A stretch of 64,000 nt of DNA from Coprococcus aceti (GCF_025567285.1 NZ_JAOQJT010000008.1:1-64000); one strand, 5' to 3'; shown: positions 45,649-54,638, counted from the first letter of the stretch. Made by a program: numbers and translations. Notes: generated by a model not told the origin, from the letters alone.

Positions 45649-45675
45649 GTCCGTCTCAGCACCCATGGGCGTCCG
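45634..45675. repeat. Tandem 20-bp direct repeat
   Basis: TCAGCACCTATGGGCGTCCG at 45634-45653 is repeated at 45656-45675 with one change (T to C). The first copy includes the right outer arm of the nested palindrome. The second ends just before the tetR stop codon. Confidence 0.8.
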
Positions 45676-45679
45676 GCAG

Positions 45680-46312
45680 TTAATTCTTGGAAGGCAGCGT
45701 AATGTAATTTCGATCCACCGCCTGGAACAGCTTTGGTCTGAAGTCCTCCTTGGTGAGCTCGAATATGGAGTGTGACACCAGGAAGTAATAAGCCTCCACA
45801 GCCTGATCCACGTTGATACTCGTGATCTCCGGGCTGTTCAGGTATCCCTTGATGGCAACGGTGAGACCCATTACCAGATACTTACATATAATAAGAGGAG
45901 ACAGCATAGGATTGTCAGGAATCTGATCCGTGTCAAATATCTTCAGGTGTTCCTTGAAGAAACTGGTGAACTGTTCGATCATGACCTGCTCAAAGCTGTT
46001 CTGCCCGGTTGTCTCAAAAAGCTTTCTGTAAAGCTTCGCTTCATTAATAATGTGTGTGAAGAGATATTTTATGGCCTCAAGGATCATGTTGTGCTCAAGC
46101 AGTATCTCCAGTTCCTTGGTCACCTCATTGTAGAGCATGTAATCCATCAGCTCATATTTGTCTTTAAAATGTCTGTAGAATATCGGTCTTGATATTCCAA
46201 CGTCTTCAGCGATCATCGTGACAGTGATCTTATCAAAGGAATATTCGTTTACAAGCTTTTTGAAGCTTTTGATAATTTTATCTTCAGTCTTTTCCTCGCT
46301 TGGATTAGGCAC
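45680..46312 (-). CDS. TetR-family transcriptional regulator
   Basis: 210 residues on the minus strand. The N-terminal helix-turn-helix is ITVTMIAEDVGISRPIFYRH followed by FKDKYELMDYM; the remainder is the helical ligand domain. The start is GTG, nine bases after GGAGG. It is divergent from the MMPL transporter, and palindromic sites lie between them, so it probably represses the transporter until an amphipathic or lipid-like ligand binds. The ligand is unknown. Confidence 0.93.
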   Translation of the reverse strand: MPNPSEEKTEDKIIKSFKKLVNEYSFDKITVTMIAEDVGISRPIFYRHFKDKYELMDYMLYNEVTKELEILLEHNMILEAIKYLFTHIINEAKLYRKLFETTGQNSFEQVMIEQFTSFFKEHLKIFDTDQIPDNPMLSPLIICKYLVMGLTVAIKGYLNSPEITSINVDQAVEAYYFLVSHSIFELTKEDFRPKLFQAVDRNYITLPSKN

Positions 46313-46368
46313 TTTCCCAAACCTCCCTCAGTTTATAATTTGTTTATAATCAATTTTGAATATGTGTT

Positions 46369-46403
46369 CAAACGTTTGTTACAGATTAGCATATTTGTAA
46401 CAA
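46369..46403. promoter_or_regulatory. Operator candidates between tetR and MMPL genes
   Basis: CAAACGTTTG at 46369-46378 is a perfect palindrome. It overlaps one arm of a second inverted repeat, TTGTTACA (46376-46383) and TGTAACAA (46396-46403). This symmetry is typical of TetR-family sites, and the location suits control of both divergent genes. Confidence 0.6.
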
Positions 46404-46488
46404 AATGTAAACGTTTTCGTATTTTGGGTAGTTTATTTAAGAAATATCAGGTTGTATAATCCACCACAGAATAGAAAAAGGAGATGTT

Positions 46489-48612
46489 ATGGCTATGTTA
46501 AAACTAGGAGAAAAGATAGTAAGTGCGAGGGTCGTAATACTGATTCTCAGCTTAGTTCTTCTCATACCAGCGGCATACGGTTATATCAAGACCAGGGTAA
46601 ACTACGATATTCTGTCATATCTTCCGAAGGATATCGAGACCATGGAAGGTCAGGATATACTGGTTGACCAGTTCGGTACAGGAGCCTTCTCGCTGTATGT
46701 GGTAGAGGGGATGGAAGACAAAGATGTATCCGCACTGAAATCAAAGATTGAAAAAGTAGACCATGTATCAAAGGTTATATGGTATGACAGCTTTGCAGAC
46801 CTGTCAGTACCAAAGGATATGCTTCCTGAAAGCCTTTATGATGCATTTAATAATGACGAAAAGAATGCCACCATGATGGCCATCATATTTGATGATACCA
46901 CATCGGCGGACGGCACAATGGATGCCATCGAGGAGATAAGAAGCATATCAAACAAGCAGTGCTTCCTGTCCGGTATGTCAGCGGTTGTCGTCGATACCAA
47001 GAAGCTGTCAGAGAAGGAAACCCCGATATACGTACTTATAGCGGTTATCCTGAGTAGTATCATCCTGGCGATCACAATGGACTCTATCATGATCCCGGTA
47101 CTCTTCCTTGCAAGTATAGGAATGGCGATCGTGTACAACCTTGGATCAAATATCCTCATGGGTCAGGTATCATACATAACAAAGGCGCTGGCTGCGGTAC
47201 TTCAGCTCGGAGTTACAATGGATTACTCCATATTCCTGTGGCACAGCTACAAGGCACAGCAGAAGGAATACACGGATAAGAAAGAGGCTATGGCACACGC
47301 CATCGCAGAGACAATATCATCAGTTGTGGGAAGTTCCATAACAACAGTTGCCGGATTCGTTGCACTGTGCTTCATGAGCTTTACCCTCGGACTTGACCTT
47401 GGTATCGTCATGGCAAAGGGTGTCGTACTCGGAGTTATCGCATGTGTAACGATACTTCCATCACTCATCCTTGTATTTGACAAGGCGATAGAGAAGACAA
47501 CACACAGAGCAATACTTCCAGAGTTCAAGGGAGTAGGAAAATTCATAGCTAAGCACTACAAAGTATTCCTTGTATTGTTCGTGATCATCCTGATCCCTGC
47601 AATATACGGATACAATCATACAAAGGTTTATTACAAGCTGGATTCATCACTTCCAGACAGTCTGGAGAGTGTTCAGGCCAACACAGAGCTGGCTGAGGTA
47701 TTCAACATGAATTCAACACATATGATACTTGTCACAAATGATCAGAGTGACAAGGACACAAGAAACATGATGTCAGATATCGAGAACATCGATGGAGTTA
47801 AGTTCTGTCTCGGACTTGACAGCATCATTGGAGCAGGTATTCCAACCGACTTCATACCTTCAGATGTCACAGAGGCGCTCAAGAGCGATGACTGGCAGTT
47901 GATACTCGTCGGATCAGAGTATGAGGTTGCTTCAGATGAGGTTAACAATCAGTGTACAGAGATCAATAATACCATCGATTCATACAACGAGAAGAACATG
48001 CTGGTTGGTGAGGCTCCTTGTACAAAGGATCTTATCACTATAACAGATAAGGATTTCGCATCTGTAAGTACAGTATCCATCGGAGCGATATTCATCATCA
48101 TCCTCTGTGTATTCGGTTCAATATCACTGCCAATCGTACTTGTGGCAGTCATAGAGTTTGCGATATTCATCAACATGGGTATCCCTTGCTTCACCGGAAC
48201 AGAGATACCGTTCATAGCTTCAATAGTTATCGGTACTATCCAGCTCGGCGCGACGGTTGATTACGCCATACTGATGACAACGAAGTACAAGAGAAACAGA
48301 CTGAACGGATACAGAAAGTTTGACGCCGTGGCAACAGCATGCCAGGAGTCAGTACAGTCCATAGTTGTCAGCGCACTTTCATTCTTCGCTGCAACATTTG
48401 GCGTAGGTCTTTACTCAGATATAGATATGATCAGCGCGCTGTGTACACTTATGGCTCGTGGAGCACTCATAAGTATGTGTGCAGTTATCCTGATGCTTCC
48501 ATCAGCACTGATGCTCTTCGATAAGGTCATCATGTTCAGATACAGGAAGAACCTGATGGATGGACCATCAGCGAAGGTTAGCGATGAGGACACTGCAGCC
48601 ACTCAGGCATAG
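46489..48612 (+). CDS. MMPL/RND-family transporter
   Basis: 707 residues in two repeated halves. Each half has an extracellular loop after the first membrane segment, then a block of five or six segments (LIAVILSSIILAITMDSIMIPV with LQLGVTMDYSIFLWHSYK in the first; IIILCVFGSISLPIVLVAVI and IQLGATVDYAILMTTKYK in the second). The paired LGxTxDY motifs are typical of MMPL proteins, proton-driven exporters of lipids or toxic compounds. It is expressed with the lipoprotein that follows and is probably under the divergent TetR. Confidence 0.93.
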   Translation: MAMLKLGEKIVSARVVILILSLVLLIPAAYGYIKTRVNYDILSYLPKDIETMEGQDILVDQFGTGAFSLYVVEGMEDKDVSALKSKIEKVDHVSKVIWYDSFADLSVPKDMLPESLYDAFNNDEKNATMMAIIFDDTTSADGTMDAIEEIRSISNKQCFLSGMSAVVVDTKKLSEKETPIYVLIAVILSSIILAITMDSIMIPVLFLASIGMAIVYNLGSNILMGQVSYITKALAAVLQLGVTMDYSIFLWHSYKAQQKEYTDKKEAMAHAIAETISSVVGSSITTVAGFVALCFMSFTLGLDLGIVMAKGVVLGVIACVTILPSLILVFDKAIEKTTHRAILPEFKGVGKFIAKHYKVFLVLFVIILIPAIYGYNHTKVYYKLDSSLPDSLESVQANTELAEVFNMNSTHMILVTNDQSDKDTRNMMSDIENIDGVKFCLGLDSIIGAGIPTDFIPSDVTEALKSDDWQLILVGSEYEVASDEVNNQCTEINNTIDSYNEKNMLVGEAPCTKDLITITDKDFASVSTVSIGAIFIIILCVFGSISLPIVLVAVIEFAIFINMGIPCFTGTEIPFIASIVIGTIQLGATVDYAILMTTKYKRNRLNGYRKFDAVATACQESVQSIVVSALSFFAATFGVGLYSDIDMISALCTLMARGALISMCAVILMLPSALMLFDKVIMFRYRKNLMDGPSAKVSDEDTAATQA

Positions 48613-48669
48613 CAGTTATAAACAGATGTAACTACGGAACTTTTGTAATCTATGAAAAGAGGTAATAAT

Positions 48670-51024
48670 ATGATCAAATGGAAGAAATATATATGTGTTG
48701 CATTATCAGCAGTTATGATGGCATCACTGGCAACAGGATGCGGAGATACAAATGACAGCTCATCCTCAGACAAGGCCGAGGCTACAACCGAGAGCGAGTC
48801 AGACACACTTCAGGATGCACTTACATCTGAGATATCCAAGGATGGCGCATCTGACGCAGACAAGGAAGAGACAGTATATGTCCTTGCCGATGCAAATGGA
48901 AATGCAAATGACGTTACAGTCAGCACATGGCTGAAGAACTCAGACGGTGCAGAGGGACTCAACGACAAGACAAACCTCACAGACATCCAGAACGTGAAGG
49001 GCTATGAGGAATACAAGGACAACGGCGATGGCACTATAACATGGGCTGCAAATGGATCAGATATCTACTATCAGGGCAAGTCAAATGAGGAGCTCCCTGT
49101 TGACGTAAAGGTAACATACAAGCTGGACGGCGAGGAGATAGAGCCTTCAGAGCTTGCAGGCAAGAGCGGTAAGGTCACCATCAGATTTGATTATACCAAC
49201 AACACCAAGAAGACAGTCACAGTGGACAGCAAGAATACAGAGGTCATCTCACCATTTGTAATGCTCTCAGGAATGATCCTTCCTGTAGATAAGTTCTCAA
49301 ACGTTCAGGTTGAGAATGGTAAGGTCATCTCAGAGGGAAGCAACCAGATCGTAGTCGGATATGCAGTTCCTGGATTCAAGCAGTGCTTACAGGATGGTAT
49401 AAATGACAGCAAGATAGAGACAGCACTTGATAACATAGATGTACCTGATTATGTTGAGGTTACAGCGGATGTCACAGACTTCGAGCTCTCAATGACCATG
49501 ACGGTTGCAGCAAGTGACCTTCTTGGATCAAGCGCAGAGGATGCCATAGACGAGGTTGAGGACAAGGCAGATGTGAGCTCACTCACAGACAGCGTAGATC
49601 AGCTCGGTGATTCTGCAGATCAGCTCGAGGAGGGTTCAGGAAAGATCACAAATGGTTTGGAGACTCTGAAGGATGGTACTTACTCACTGAAGAAGGGCGC
49701 TGACACACTGGCAGACGGTGCAGCTTCACTTGAGACTTACACAAGCCAGCTTGCAGCAGGTACTTCACAGATATCAACAGCCATGGGAACTCTGGACGAT
49801 GGAATCAAGTCTATAAAGGATGGTTCATCAGCTCTCAACGATGGTGCAAAGACACTGGCAACAGGAGCAAAGACAGTCGATACAAGCGTTGGCACACTCA
49901 AGAGCGGAGCTGACAAGCTGAACAGTGGTGCAAAGGAACTTCAGGCAGGCTTTGAGGGAACAGACAGCAATCCTGGACTTTCCAAGGGCGCAAGCTCACT
50001 GGCATCAGGAGCAAGCAATGCATATGCAGGTTCACAGGCACTTGCAAAGGGCGCTACAGAGCTCAATAATGGTGTGAACACATTGATCACCATGCTGACA
50101 GGAATGCCATCACAGATCGTAAGCCAGGCTCAGTCAAATGTATACAGCCAGCTCGGCGGTTCCATAACAAGCGAGGCCGGAATAGATGCGGCTATGTCAC
50201 AGCTTGAAGGAGCACTTGCACTAGGTAAGACTACTCTGGATGCGGCAAAGGGCGATGGAACATACGATGCATATTTTGCACAGTACACAGGCCTTGCAAA
50301 GGCAAAGGGTGCTCTCAATGCGATCGATCAGATAGGAACGACCCTCACAGCTACTTTGACTTCAGAGGAGACAACAGCACAGATAACAGCATTACAGCAG
50401 GGTGCTGAGACACTGGATACCAAGATGGGCGAGCTGTCAACAGGACTCAAGACCATCAGTGACGGTGCTTCAAGCATTTCAACAGGAATCGATTCCGCAT
50501 ATGCAGGTGTCAAGGCAATCGCAAAGGGAACCGGAGATCTCTCAAGAGGTGCGGCAGCGCTCAAGAAGGGTACAAAGACTCTCAGCGATGGAGCAGCTAC
50601 AATATCAACAAATATGAACACACTGTATCAGGGAAGCTTAACACTGGCAAATGGAAGCAGCCAGTTAAAGACAGCGGCAGGAACTCTTGATTCAAGTGCA
50701 GGCCAGATCGCAGCAGGAGCAAAGACCCTCAGTGATGGAGCATCACAGCTTGACAGCGGAAGCAAGACTCTGGATGACGGAGCAAAGGAGCTTGTAACAG
50801 GTTCAAAGACTCTCAGCGATGGAATGAAGCAGTTCAACGAAGAGGGTATCAAGAAGATCACAAAGCTGTTTGCAGGCAACTATCAGGCAGACATTGATTA
50901 TATAGAGGCACTCTTCTCAGACGATACAACTTACACAAGTTTCACAGGTACGATCGATGGTACAAAGAGCACAGTTAAGTTCATATATGAGACAGGTGCG
51001 ATCAAGTCTGACGCTGAAAAATAA
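48670..51024 (+). CDS. Repeat-rich coiled-coil lipoprotein (YhgE/Pip-like repeats)
   Basis: 784 residues. It has a lipoprotein signal with lipobox SLATGC (Cys24), an Asp/Glu/Ser-rich linker (25-75), and a beta-rich region (about 75-280). The remaining stretch (about 300-740) is built of repeats of the form GAxxLxxGxxxL, such as LKKGADTLADGAASL and LNSGAKELQ, like the extracellular part of YhgE/Pip proteins. No C-terminal membrane segment is visible. The start at 48670 follows AGAGGT; an ATG at 48652 lies before that site. With the MMPL protein upstream it may form a surface export or docking complex. Confidence 0.85.
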   Translation: MIKWKKYICVALSAVMMASLATGCGDTNDSSSSDKAEATTESESDTLQDALTSEISKDGASDADKEETVYVLADANGNANDVTVSTWLKNSDGAEGLNDKTNLTDIQNVKGYEEYKDNGDGTITWAANGSDIYYQGKSNEELPVDVKVTYKLDGEEIEPSELAGKSGKVTIRFDYTNNTKKTVTVDSKNTEVISPFVMLSGMILPVDKFSNVQVENGKVISEGSNQIVVGYAVPGFKQCLQDGINDSKIETALDNIDVPDYVEVTADVTDFELSMTMTVAASDLLGSSAEDAIDEVEDKADVSSLTDSVDQLGDSADQLEEGSGKITNGLETLKDGTYSLKKGADTLADGAASLETYTSQLAAGTSQISTAMGTLDDGIKSIKDGSSALNDGAKTLATGAKTVDTSVGTLKSGADKLNSGAKELQAGFEGTDSNPGLSKGASSLASGASNAYAGSQALAKGATELNNGVNTLITMLTGMPSQIVSQAQSNVYSQLGGSITSEAGIDAAMSQLEGALALGKTTLDAAKGDGTYDAYFAQYTGLAKAKGALNAIDQIGTTLTATLTSEETTAQITALQQGAETLDTKMGELSTGLKTISDGASSISTGIDSAYAGVKAIAKGTGDLSRGAAALKKGTKTLSDGAATISTNMNTLYQGSLTLANGSSQLKTAAGTLDSSAGQIAAGAKTLSDGASQLDSGSKTLDDGAKELVTGSKTLSDGMKQFNEEGIKKITKLFAGNYQADIDYIEALFSDDTTYTSFTGTIDGTKSTVKFIYETGAIKSDAEK

Positions 51025-51050
51025 GCGAAAAAACAATGAAAATCTTCGTG

Positions 51051-51079
51051 TTGACTTTACTGTAGCCTTAGGTTATAGT
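51051..51079 (+). promoter_or_regulatory. Promoter of acpP
   Basis: TTGACT at 51051-51056, a 17-base spacer and TATAGT at 51074-51079, about 55 bases before the start codon. Confidence 0.8.
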
Positions 51080-51134
51080 ATAAGCGTCCGTGAGGATAAT
51101 GGTAACATTTACTATAGTTTAGGAGGATTAGAAC

Positions 51135-51368
51135 ATGTTTGATAAGGTTAAGGCAATATTCGAGGAGCAGTTAGGAGTTTCACAGGACGAGATGAAGCTT
51201 GACACAAACTTCAAGGATGATCTTGGTGTTGATTCACTTGATCTTTACGAGATCGTTATGAAGCTTGAGGATGAGTTCGATGTTGAGATCCCTGCTGAGG
51301 AGCTCGATGACGTAGCTACATTTGAGGACGTACTTAACTACCTTAAGAGCAAGGGTGTTGAGGAGTAA
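51135..51368 (+). CDS. acpP: Acyl carrier protein
   Basis: 77 residues, acidic, all-helical, with the phosphopantetheine serine in DDLGVDSLDLYEIVM. It carries the growing acyl chain in fatty acid synthesis. AGGAGG precedes the ATG. In related Clostridia acpP is usually followed closely by fabK and fabD; here a 540-base non-coding region follows and no fabK is present. Confidence 0.97.
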   Translation: MFDKVKAIFEEQLGVSQDEMKLDTNFKDDLGVDSLDLYEIVMKLEDEFDVEIPAEELDDVATFEDVLNYLKSKGVEE

Positions 51369-51397
51369 TATTGCTAACTGAACAGATTGGACTGTTT

Positions 51398-51483
51398 TGA
51401 ATACATTTGTTATTCAAAGTTGTCATGTATCGGACATGACATAACTTTGGTAGCCAGCCAGGACATGAGTCCTGACTGACCAT
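51398..51483 (+). other. Three consecutive hairpins downstream of acpP
   Basis: TTGAATA/TATTCAA (51398-51418), AAAGTT-GTCATGT/ACATGAC-AACTTT (51417-51449) and CAGGAC-ATGA-GTCCTG (51460-51475, extended by outer pairs). They are packed without gaps in the 3' untranslated region of acpP, before its terminator. This may protect the messenger or bind a factor. Confidence 0.5.
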
Positions 51484-51520
51484 CCAAGGTTATATATATT
51501 ATATGAGAGTTGATTTACAG

Positions 51521-51564
51521 CAGATGCTTTGAGCCGTGGGGCTTGATGGCATGTGCTTTTTTTG
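51521..51564 (+). terminator. Terminator after acpP
   Basis: GCAGATGCTTTGAGCC pairs imperfectly with GGCTTGATGGCATGTGC, followed by seven Ts. Confidence 0.7.
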
Positions 51565-51566
51565 TG

Positions 51567-51736
51567 CGTTAATACACCGCCAAGCGATGCCGGATTTTCG
51601 AGCTCGCTCGAAAAAATCCGGCATCATTTGGCGGTTAAGCGGTATATGAAACATGGAGGCTGACAGGCCGGAGTGTGAATGAAGCGCGGCAGATTGCGGG
51701 AGCACGAAGTGCGGAGCAAGCTGAAGTATTAACGCA
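51567..51736. repeat. 170-bp element with 10-bp terminal inverted repeats and a long hairpin
   Basis: GCGTTAATAC at 51567-51576 and GTATTAACGC at 51727-51736 are perfect inverted ends. Inside, 51578-51635 folds into a long hairpin: CCGCCAA/TTGGCGG outside and GATGCCGGAT/ATCCGGCATC inside, with a CGAG/CTCG tip. The right part is GC-rich and non-coding. It looks like a small non-autonomous mobile or repeated element placed between acpP and fabD. Confidence 0.6.
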
Positions 51737-51753
51737 GTATTAATTCTTGACCT

Positions 51754-51782
51754 TGCGATTTGCGGAGCCCTGTTCTATAATA
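51754..51782 (+). promoter_or_regulatory. Promoter of fabD-fabG
   Basis: TTGCGA at 51754-51759, a 17-base spacer and perfect TATAAT at 51777-51782, immediately right of the palindromic element. The fabD leader is about 120 bases. Confidence 0.65.
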
Positions 51783-51907
51783 AGGGATGGCTGACTTGGC
51801 TTCTGGATGTAGCATAGGAGATGGTTGATAAAATCCAGTACAGACAGACATCAATGATATGCGAATGTAAATCAATTACAAAATATAATAAAGGCGGTAA
51901 AAAAGAA

Positions 51908-52831
51908 ATGGGTAAGACAGCAGTTATATTCCCAGGTCAGGGCGCACAGTATGTGGGCATGGCAAAGGATTTTTATGACAGTTTTGAGGACAGCAAGAAG
52001 GTATTTGACGAGGCAGATGACGTTCTGGATATAGAGCTTAAGAAGATCTGTTTCGAGGAGAACGATGACATCAACAAGACAGAGTACACACAGCCGGCCA
52101 TGGTTGCTGCAGAGGTTGCCATATATGAGCACCTGAAGAACGCAGGTCTCAAGGCTGATGTATTTGCAGGACTCTCACTCGGTGAGTACAGCGCACTTGT
52201 TGCAGCAGGAGCCATGACTCTCGCTGACGGCATCAAGACAGTTAGAAGAAGAGGTATCCTTATGCAGAACGAAGTACCTCTCGGAATGGGCGGAATGGCA
52301 GCAGTCATAGCAATGGACGCTGACAAGATTGCCGAGATATGTGAGAACACACCTGGCAAGGTACAGATAGCAAACTACAACTGTCCTGGACAGATCGTTA
52401 TATCAGGTGAGGCAGAGGCTGTTAAGGCAGCATCAGCAGCACTTGCAGAGGCTGGAGCCAAGAGAGTTATCCCACTTAACGTAAGTGGTCCATTCCACTC
52501 ACAGATGCTTGTGCCTGCAGGTGAGAAACTTTACGACTTCCTTCAGGGCGTGGATGTTGCAGAGGGATTTGCTCCTTACTACTGCAATGCAGACGCAGAG
52601 GAGATCACAGACGCAGCCAAGGTAAAAGAGCTTCTGAAGAGACAGGTGTACTCATCAGTAAGATGGCAGCAGACAATAGAGAACATGATAGCTGACGGCG
52701 TTGATACATTTATCGAGGTTGGCCCGGGCAAGACTCTCACAGGCTTCATGAAGAAGATCAACAGAGAGGTAAAGAGTATAAATATTGCAACTGTAGACGA
52801 TTTAGCGAAATTGGAGGAACTGAATGCTTAA
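51908..52831 (+). CDS. fabD: Malonyl-CoA:ACP transacylase
   Basis: Moves malonyl from CoA to ACP. 307 residues with VIFPGQGAQYVGM, the nucleophile GLSLGEYSALVAAG, the arginine in VRRRGILMQ, and VSGPFHSQMLVPAG. The frame extends to 51821, but the protein fold starts at 51908, with AAAGGCGG upstream. It overlaps fabG by eight bases. Confidence 0.96.
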   Translation: MGKTAVIFPGQGAQYVGMAKDFYDSFEDSKKVFDEADDVLDIELKKICFEENDDINKTEYTQPAMVAAEVAIYEHLKNAGLKADVFAGLSLGEYSALVAAGAMTLADGIKTVRRRGILMQNEVPLGMGGMAAVIAMDADKIAEICENTPGKVQIANYNCPGQIVISGEAEAVKAASAALAEAGAKRVIPLNVSGPFHSQMLVPAGEKLYDFLQGVDVAEGFAPYYCNADAEEITDAAKVKELLKRQVYSSVRWQQTIENMIADGVDTFIEVGPGKTLTGFMKKINREVKSINIATVDDLAKLEELNA

Positions 52832-53564
52832 GGACAAGGTAGCAGTGGTAACAGGTGCCGGAAGAGGTATCGGACGTGAGATAGCAAAGACATTTGCCGG
52901 ATACGGCGCAAAGGTAGTAGTAAACTTCAACGGCTCAGAGGAGCGCGCAAACAGCCTGGTTGAGGAGGTCAAGGCAGCAGGCGGAGAGGCAGTTGCATTC
53001 AAGGCAAATGTTGCAGATTTCGCTGAGGCTGAGGCACTCATGAAGTTCGCAGTTGCTACATATGGAAGAATAGATATTCTCGTGAACAATGCGGGAATCA
53101 CAAGAGACAATCTTGTACTTGGAATGAAGGAGGCTGATTTCGACGATGTTATCAATATCAACCTCAAGGGTACATTCAATTGTATCAAGCATGTGTACAG
53201 AACCATGATGAAGCAGAAGTACGGACGTATCATCAACATGTCATCCGTAGTAGGTATAGAGGGAAATGCAGGACAGGTGAACTACGCAGCATCCAAGGCT
53301 GGAGTTATAGGTATCACCAAGTCTATAGCCAAGGAGCTCGGAAGCCGTGGAATCACAGCGAACGCCATCGCTCCTGGATTCATCAAGACAGACATGACAG
53401 ATGCACTCTCAGACAAGGCAAAGGAGGCTATGCTTGACCATATCACAGTCAAGAGACTTGGTGAAGTATCAGACATCGCTGAGACAGCAGCATTCCTTGC
53501 TTCAGATAAGGCATCATACATAACAGGTCAGGTCATCAAGGTTGACGGTGGCATGAGCCTGTAG
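52824..53564 (+). CDS. fabG: 3-oxoacyl-ACP reductase
   Basis: NADPH-dependent reductase of fatty acid elongation. 246 residues: TGAGRGIGREIAKTF, NNAGITRDNL, catalytic YAASKAGVIG, and the C-terminal SYITGQVIKVDGGMSL, all standard FabG. Translation starts inside the end of fabD. In most relatives accB/fabF would follow; here three unrelated genes intervene before fabF. Confidence 0.97.
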   Translation: MLKDKVAVVTGAGRGIGREIAKTFAGYGAKVVVNFNGSEERANSLVEEVKAAGGEAVAFKANVADFAEAEALMKFAVATYGRIDILVNNAGITRDNLVLGMKEADFDDVININLKGTFNCIKHVYRTMMKQKYGRIINMSSVVGIEGNAGQVNYAASKAGVIGITKSIAKELGSRGITANAIAPGFIKTDMTDALSDKAKEAMLDHITVKRLGEVSDIAETAAFLASDKASYITGQVIKVDGGMSL

Positions 53565-53602
53565 GATATACAGATCACGATCTGGAATAATACAAATAGA
53601 AA

Positions 53603-53635
53603 ACAGGGTATCGCAACAATGTTGTGATACCCTGT
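53603..53635. terminator. Hairpin between fabG and the XRE gene
   Basis: ACAGGGTATCGCAACA - TTGTGATACCCTGT, a long stem with one mismatch between convergent genes. No strong T run, so termination is probable but not certain. Confidence 0.6.
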
Positions 53636-53666
53636 ATCTGTAATATGAACATTATAAAGTTATGTT

Positions 53667-53960
53667 TTATTTCTTGTTCAGTTTGGAGAATTCCTTTGCA
53701 AGCCCAAGAAGTTGTGCGTGCTGATGTTCTGTCAACTGGGTTGTATCAATATACTTGGCACTTGAATCATCCCCTTTGAGAAGATAATCAGTGGAGCAGT
53801 TGAAATATTCAGCGATGCGGAGAATCATGCTCACAGACGGGTCGATGGAATTGTTCTCCCAATTGCTTATAGTCTGGAATGCCACTGATAACTCCCCTGC
53901 AAGCTCTTTCTGTGTCATCTTGTTCGCGGTGCGCAGTGTTCTTAATTGTTCACCTATCAT
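53667..53960 (-). CDS. XRE-family regulator (Cro/C1-type HTH)
   Basis: 97 residues. The helix-turn-helix is KMTQKELAGELSVAFQTISN followed by WENNSIDPSVSMILRIAEYF and CSTDYLL. A short tail (residues 68-97) has no known domain. It lies divergent to the cupin gene and convergent to fabG. Its targets are unknown; the inverted repeat at 54187 is a candidate site. Confidence 0.92.
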   Translation of the reverse strand: MIGEQLRTLRTANKMTQKELAGELSVAFQTISNWENNSIDPSVSMILRIAEYFNCSTDYLLKGDDSSAKYIDTTQLTEHQHAQLLGLAKEFSKLNKK

Positions 53961-54282
53961 AATAATCAGAGCTCCTTTAAATCCAAAAAAACGTAGTGAC
54001 CCTTACTAATTAATAATAGCTGAATGGTATTGGGTTTACAAAATATAAAACTATACTTATAATAGAAAAATGGCTTTTTTGGTCATATTTTGGGCATTTG
54101 TTATTGATCAGATGTACTCTGATAGTAATGTGTGCATGCCAGGTTGTTTTGATTCGTACAAATGTCATAATAAATAATTACAACAATTCTAGTACGTTGA
54201 TTTTTCAACATACTAGAATACTAAAAAGTGGAATAATACTATAAGCGAACAATATATCAGAATATATCAGGAGGTAACGAAC
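53961..54282. promoter_or_regulatory. Divergent XRE/cupin region with an inverted repeat
   Basis: This 322-base AT-rich gap contains TTCTAGTACGTTGA ... TCAACATACTAGAA at 54187-54218, an inverted repeat with one mismatched pair and a short T loop. It looks like an operator near the cupin promoter. A tandem ATATATCAG follows before the cupin ribosome binding site AGGAGG. No coding sequence seen. Confidence 0.5.
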
Positions 54283-54618
54283 ATGGGAATCATGAAGAAT
54301 ATCGCACAGTCAGAGGTACTTAAGCTCAAGGATCAGGTGGCATATCAGGAGGGACAGGTCGTAAGTAAGACACTTGCCCAGAATGTATGCATGAGTATAA
54401 CCTTATTTGCATTTGACAAGGATGAGGAGATCAGCACACACGAGTCTGACGGAGATGCATTTGTGACGTGCCTTGACGGTGTGGGCGAGGTGACAATAGA
54501 CGGTGTCAAGTATGAACTCCACGAGGGCGAGTCAATAGTAATGCCTGCAAAGCATCCACATGCCGTATACGGCAAGGAGCAGTTCAAGATGCTTCTGGTG
54601 GTTGTGTTCCAGTTGTAA
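54283..54618 (+). CDS. Single-domain cupin protein
   Basis: 111 residues, one cupin barrel: FDKDEEISTHESDGDAFVTC (first metal motif, one His and Glu/Asp), GEVTIDGVKYELHEGESIVM, PAKHPHAVYG (second motif). Cupins of this size are often small metal-binding enzymes or ligand sensors; no specific reaction can be assigned. AGGAGG precedes the ATG by eight bases. It is followed 20 bases later by the GH3 gene. Confidence 0.88.
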   Translation: MGIMKNIAQSEVLKLKDQVAYQEGQVVSKTLAQNVCMSITLFAFDKDEEISTHESDGDAFVTCLDGVGEVTIDGVKYELHEGESIVMPAKHPHAVYGKEQFKMLLVVVFQL

Positions 54619-54638
54619 TTGAATCACGGAGAAAACCA

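Noticed and set aside
46452..46667. 71-codon frame at the start of the MMPL gene
   Set aside because: Overlaps the MMPL start in another frame and has no ribosome binding site or hydrophobic segments.
49640..50860. Repetitive DNA that could be taken for a CRISPR-like or satellite repeat
   Set aside because: The repeats are degenerate at DNA level and keep the reading frame; they encode GAxxLxxG protein repeats of the lipoprotein.
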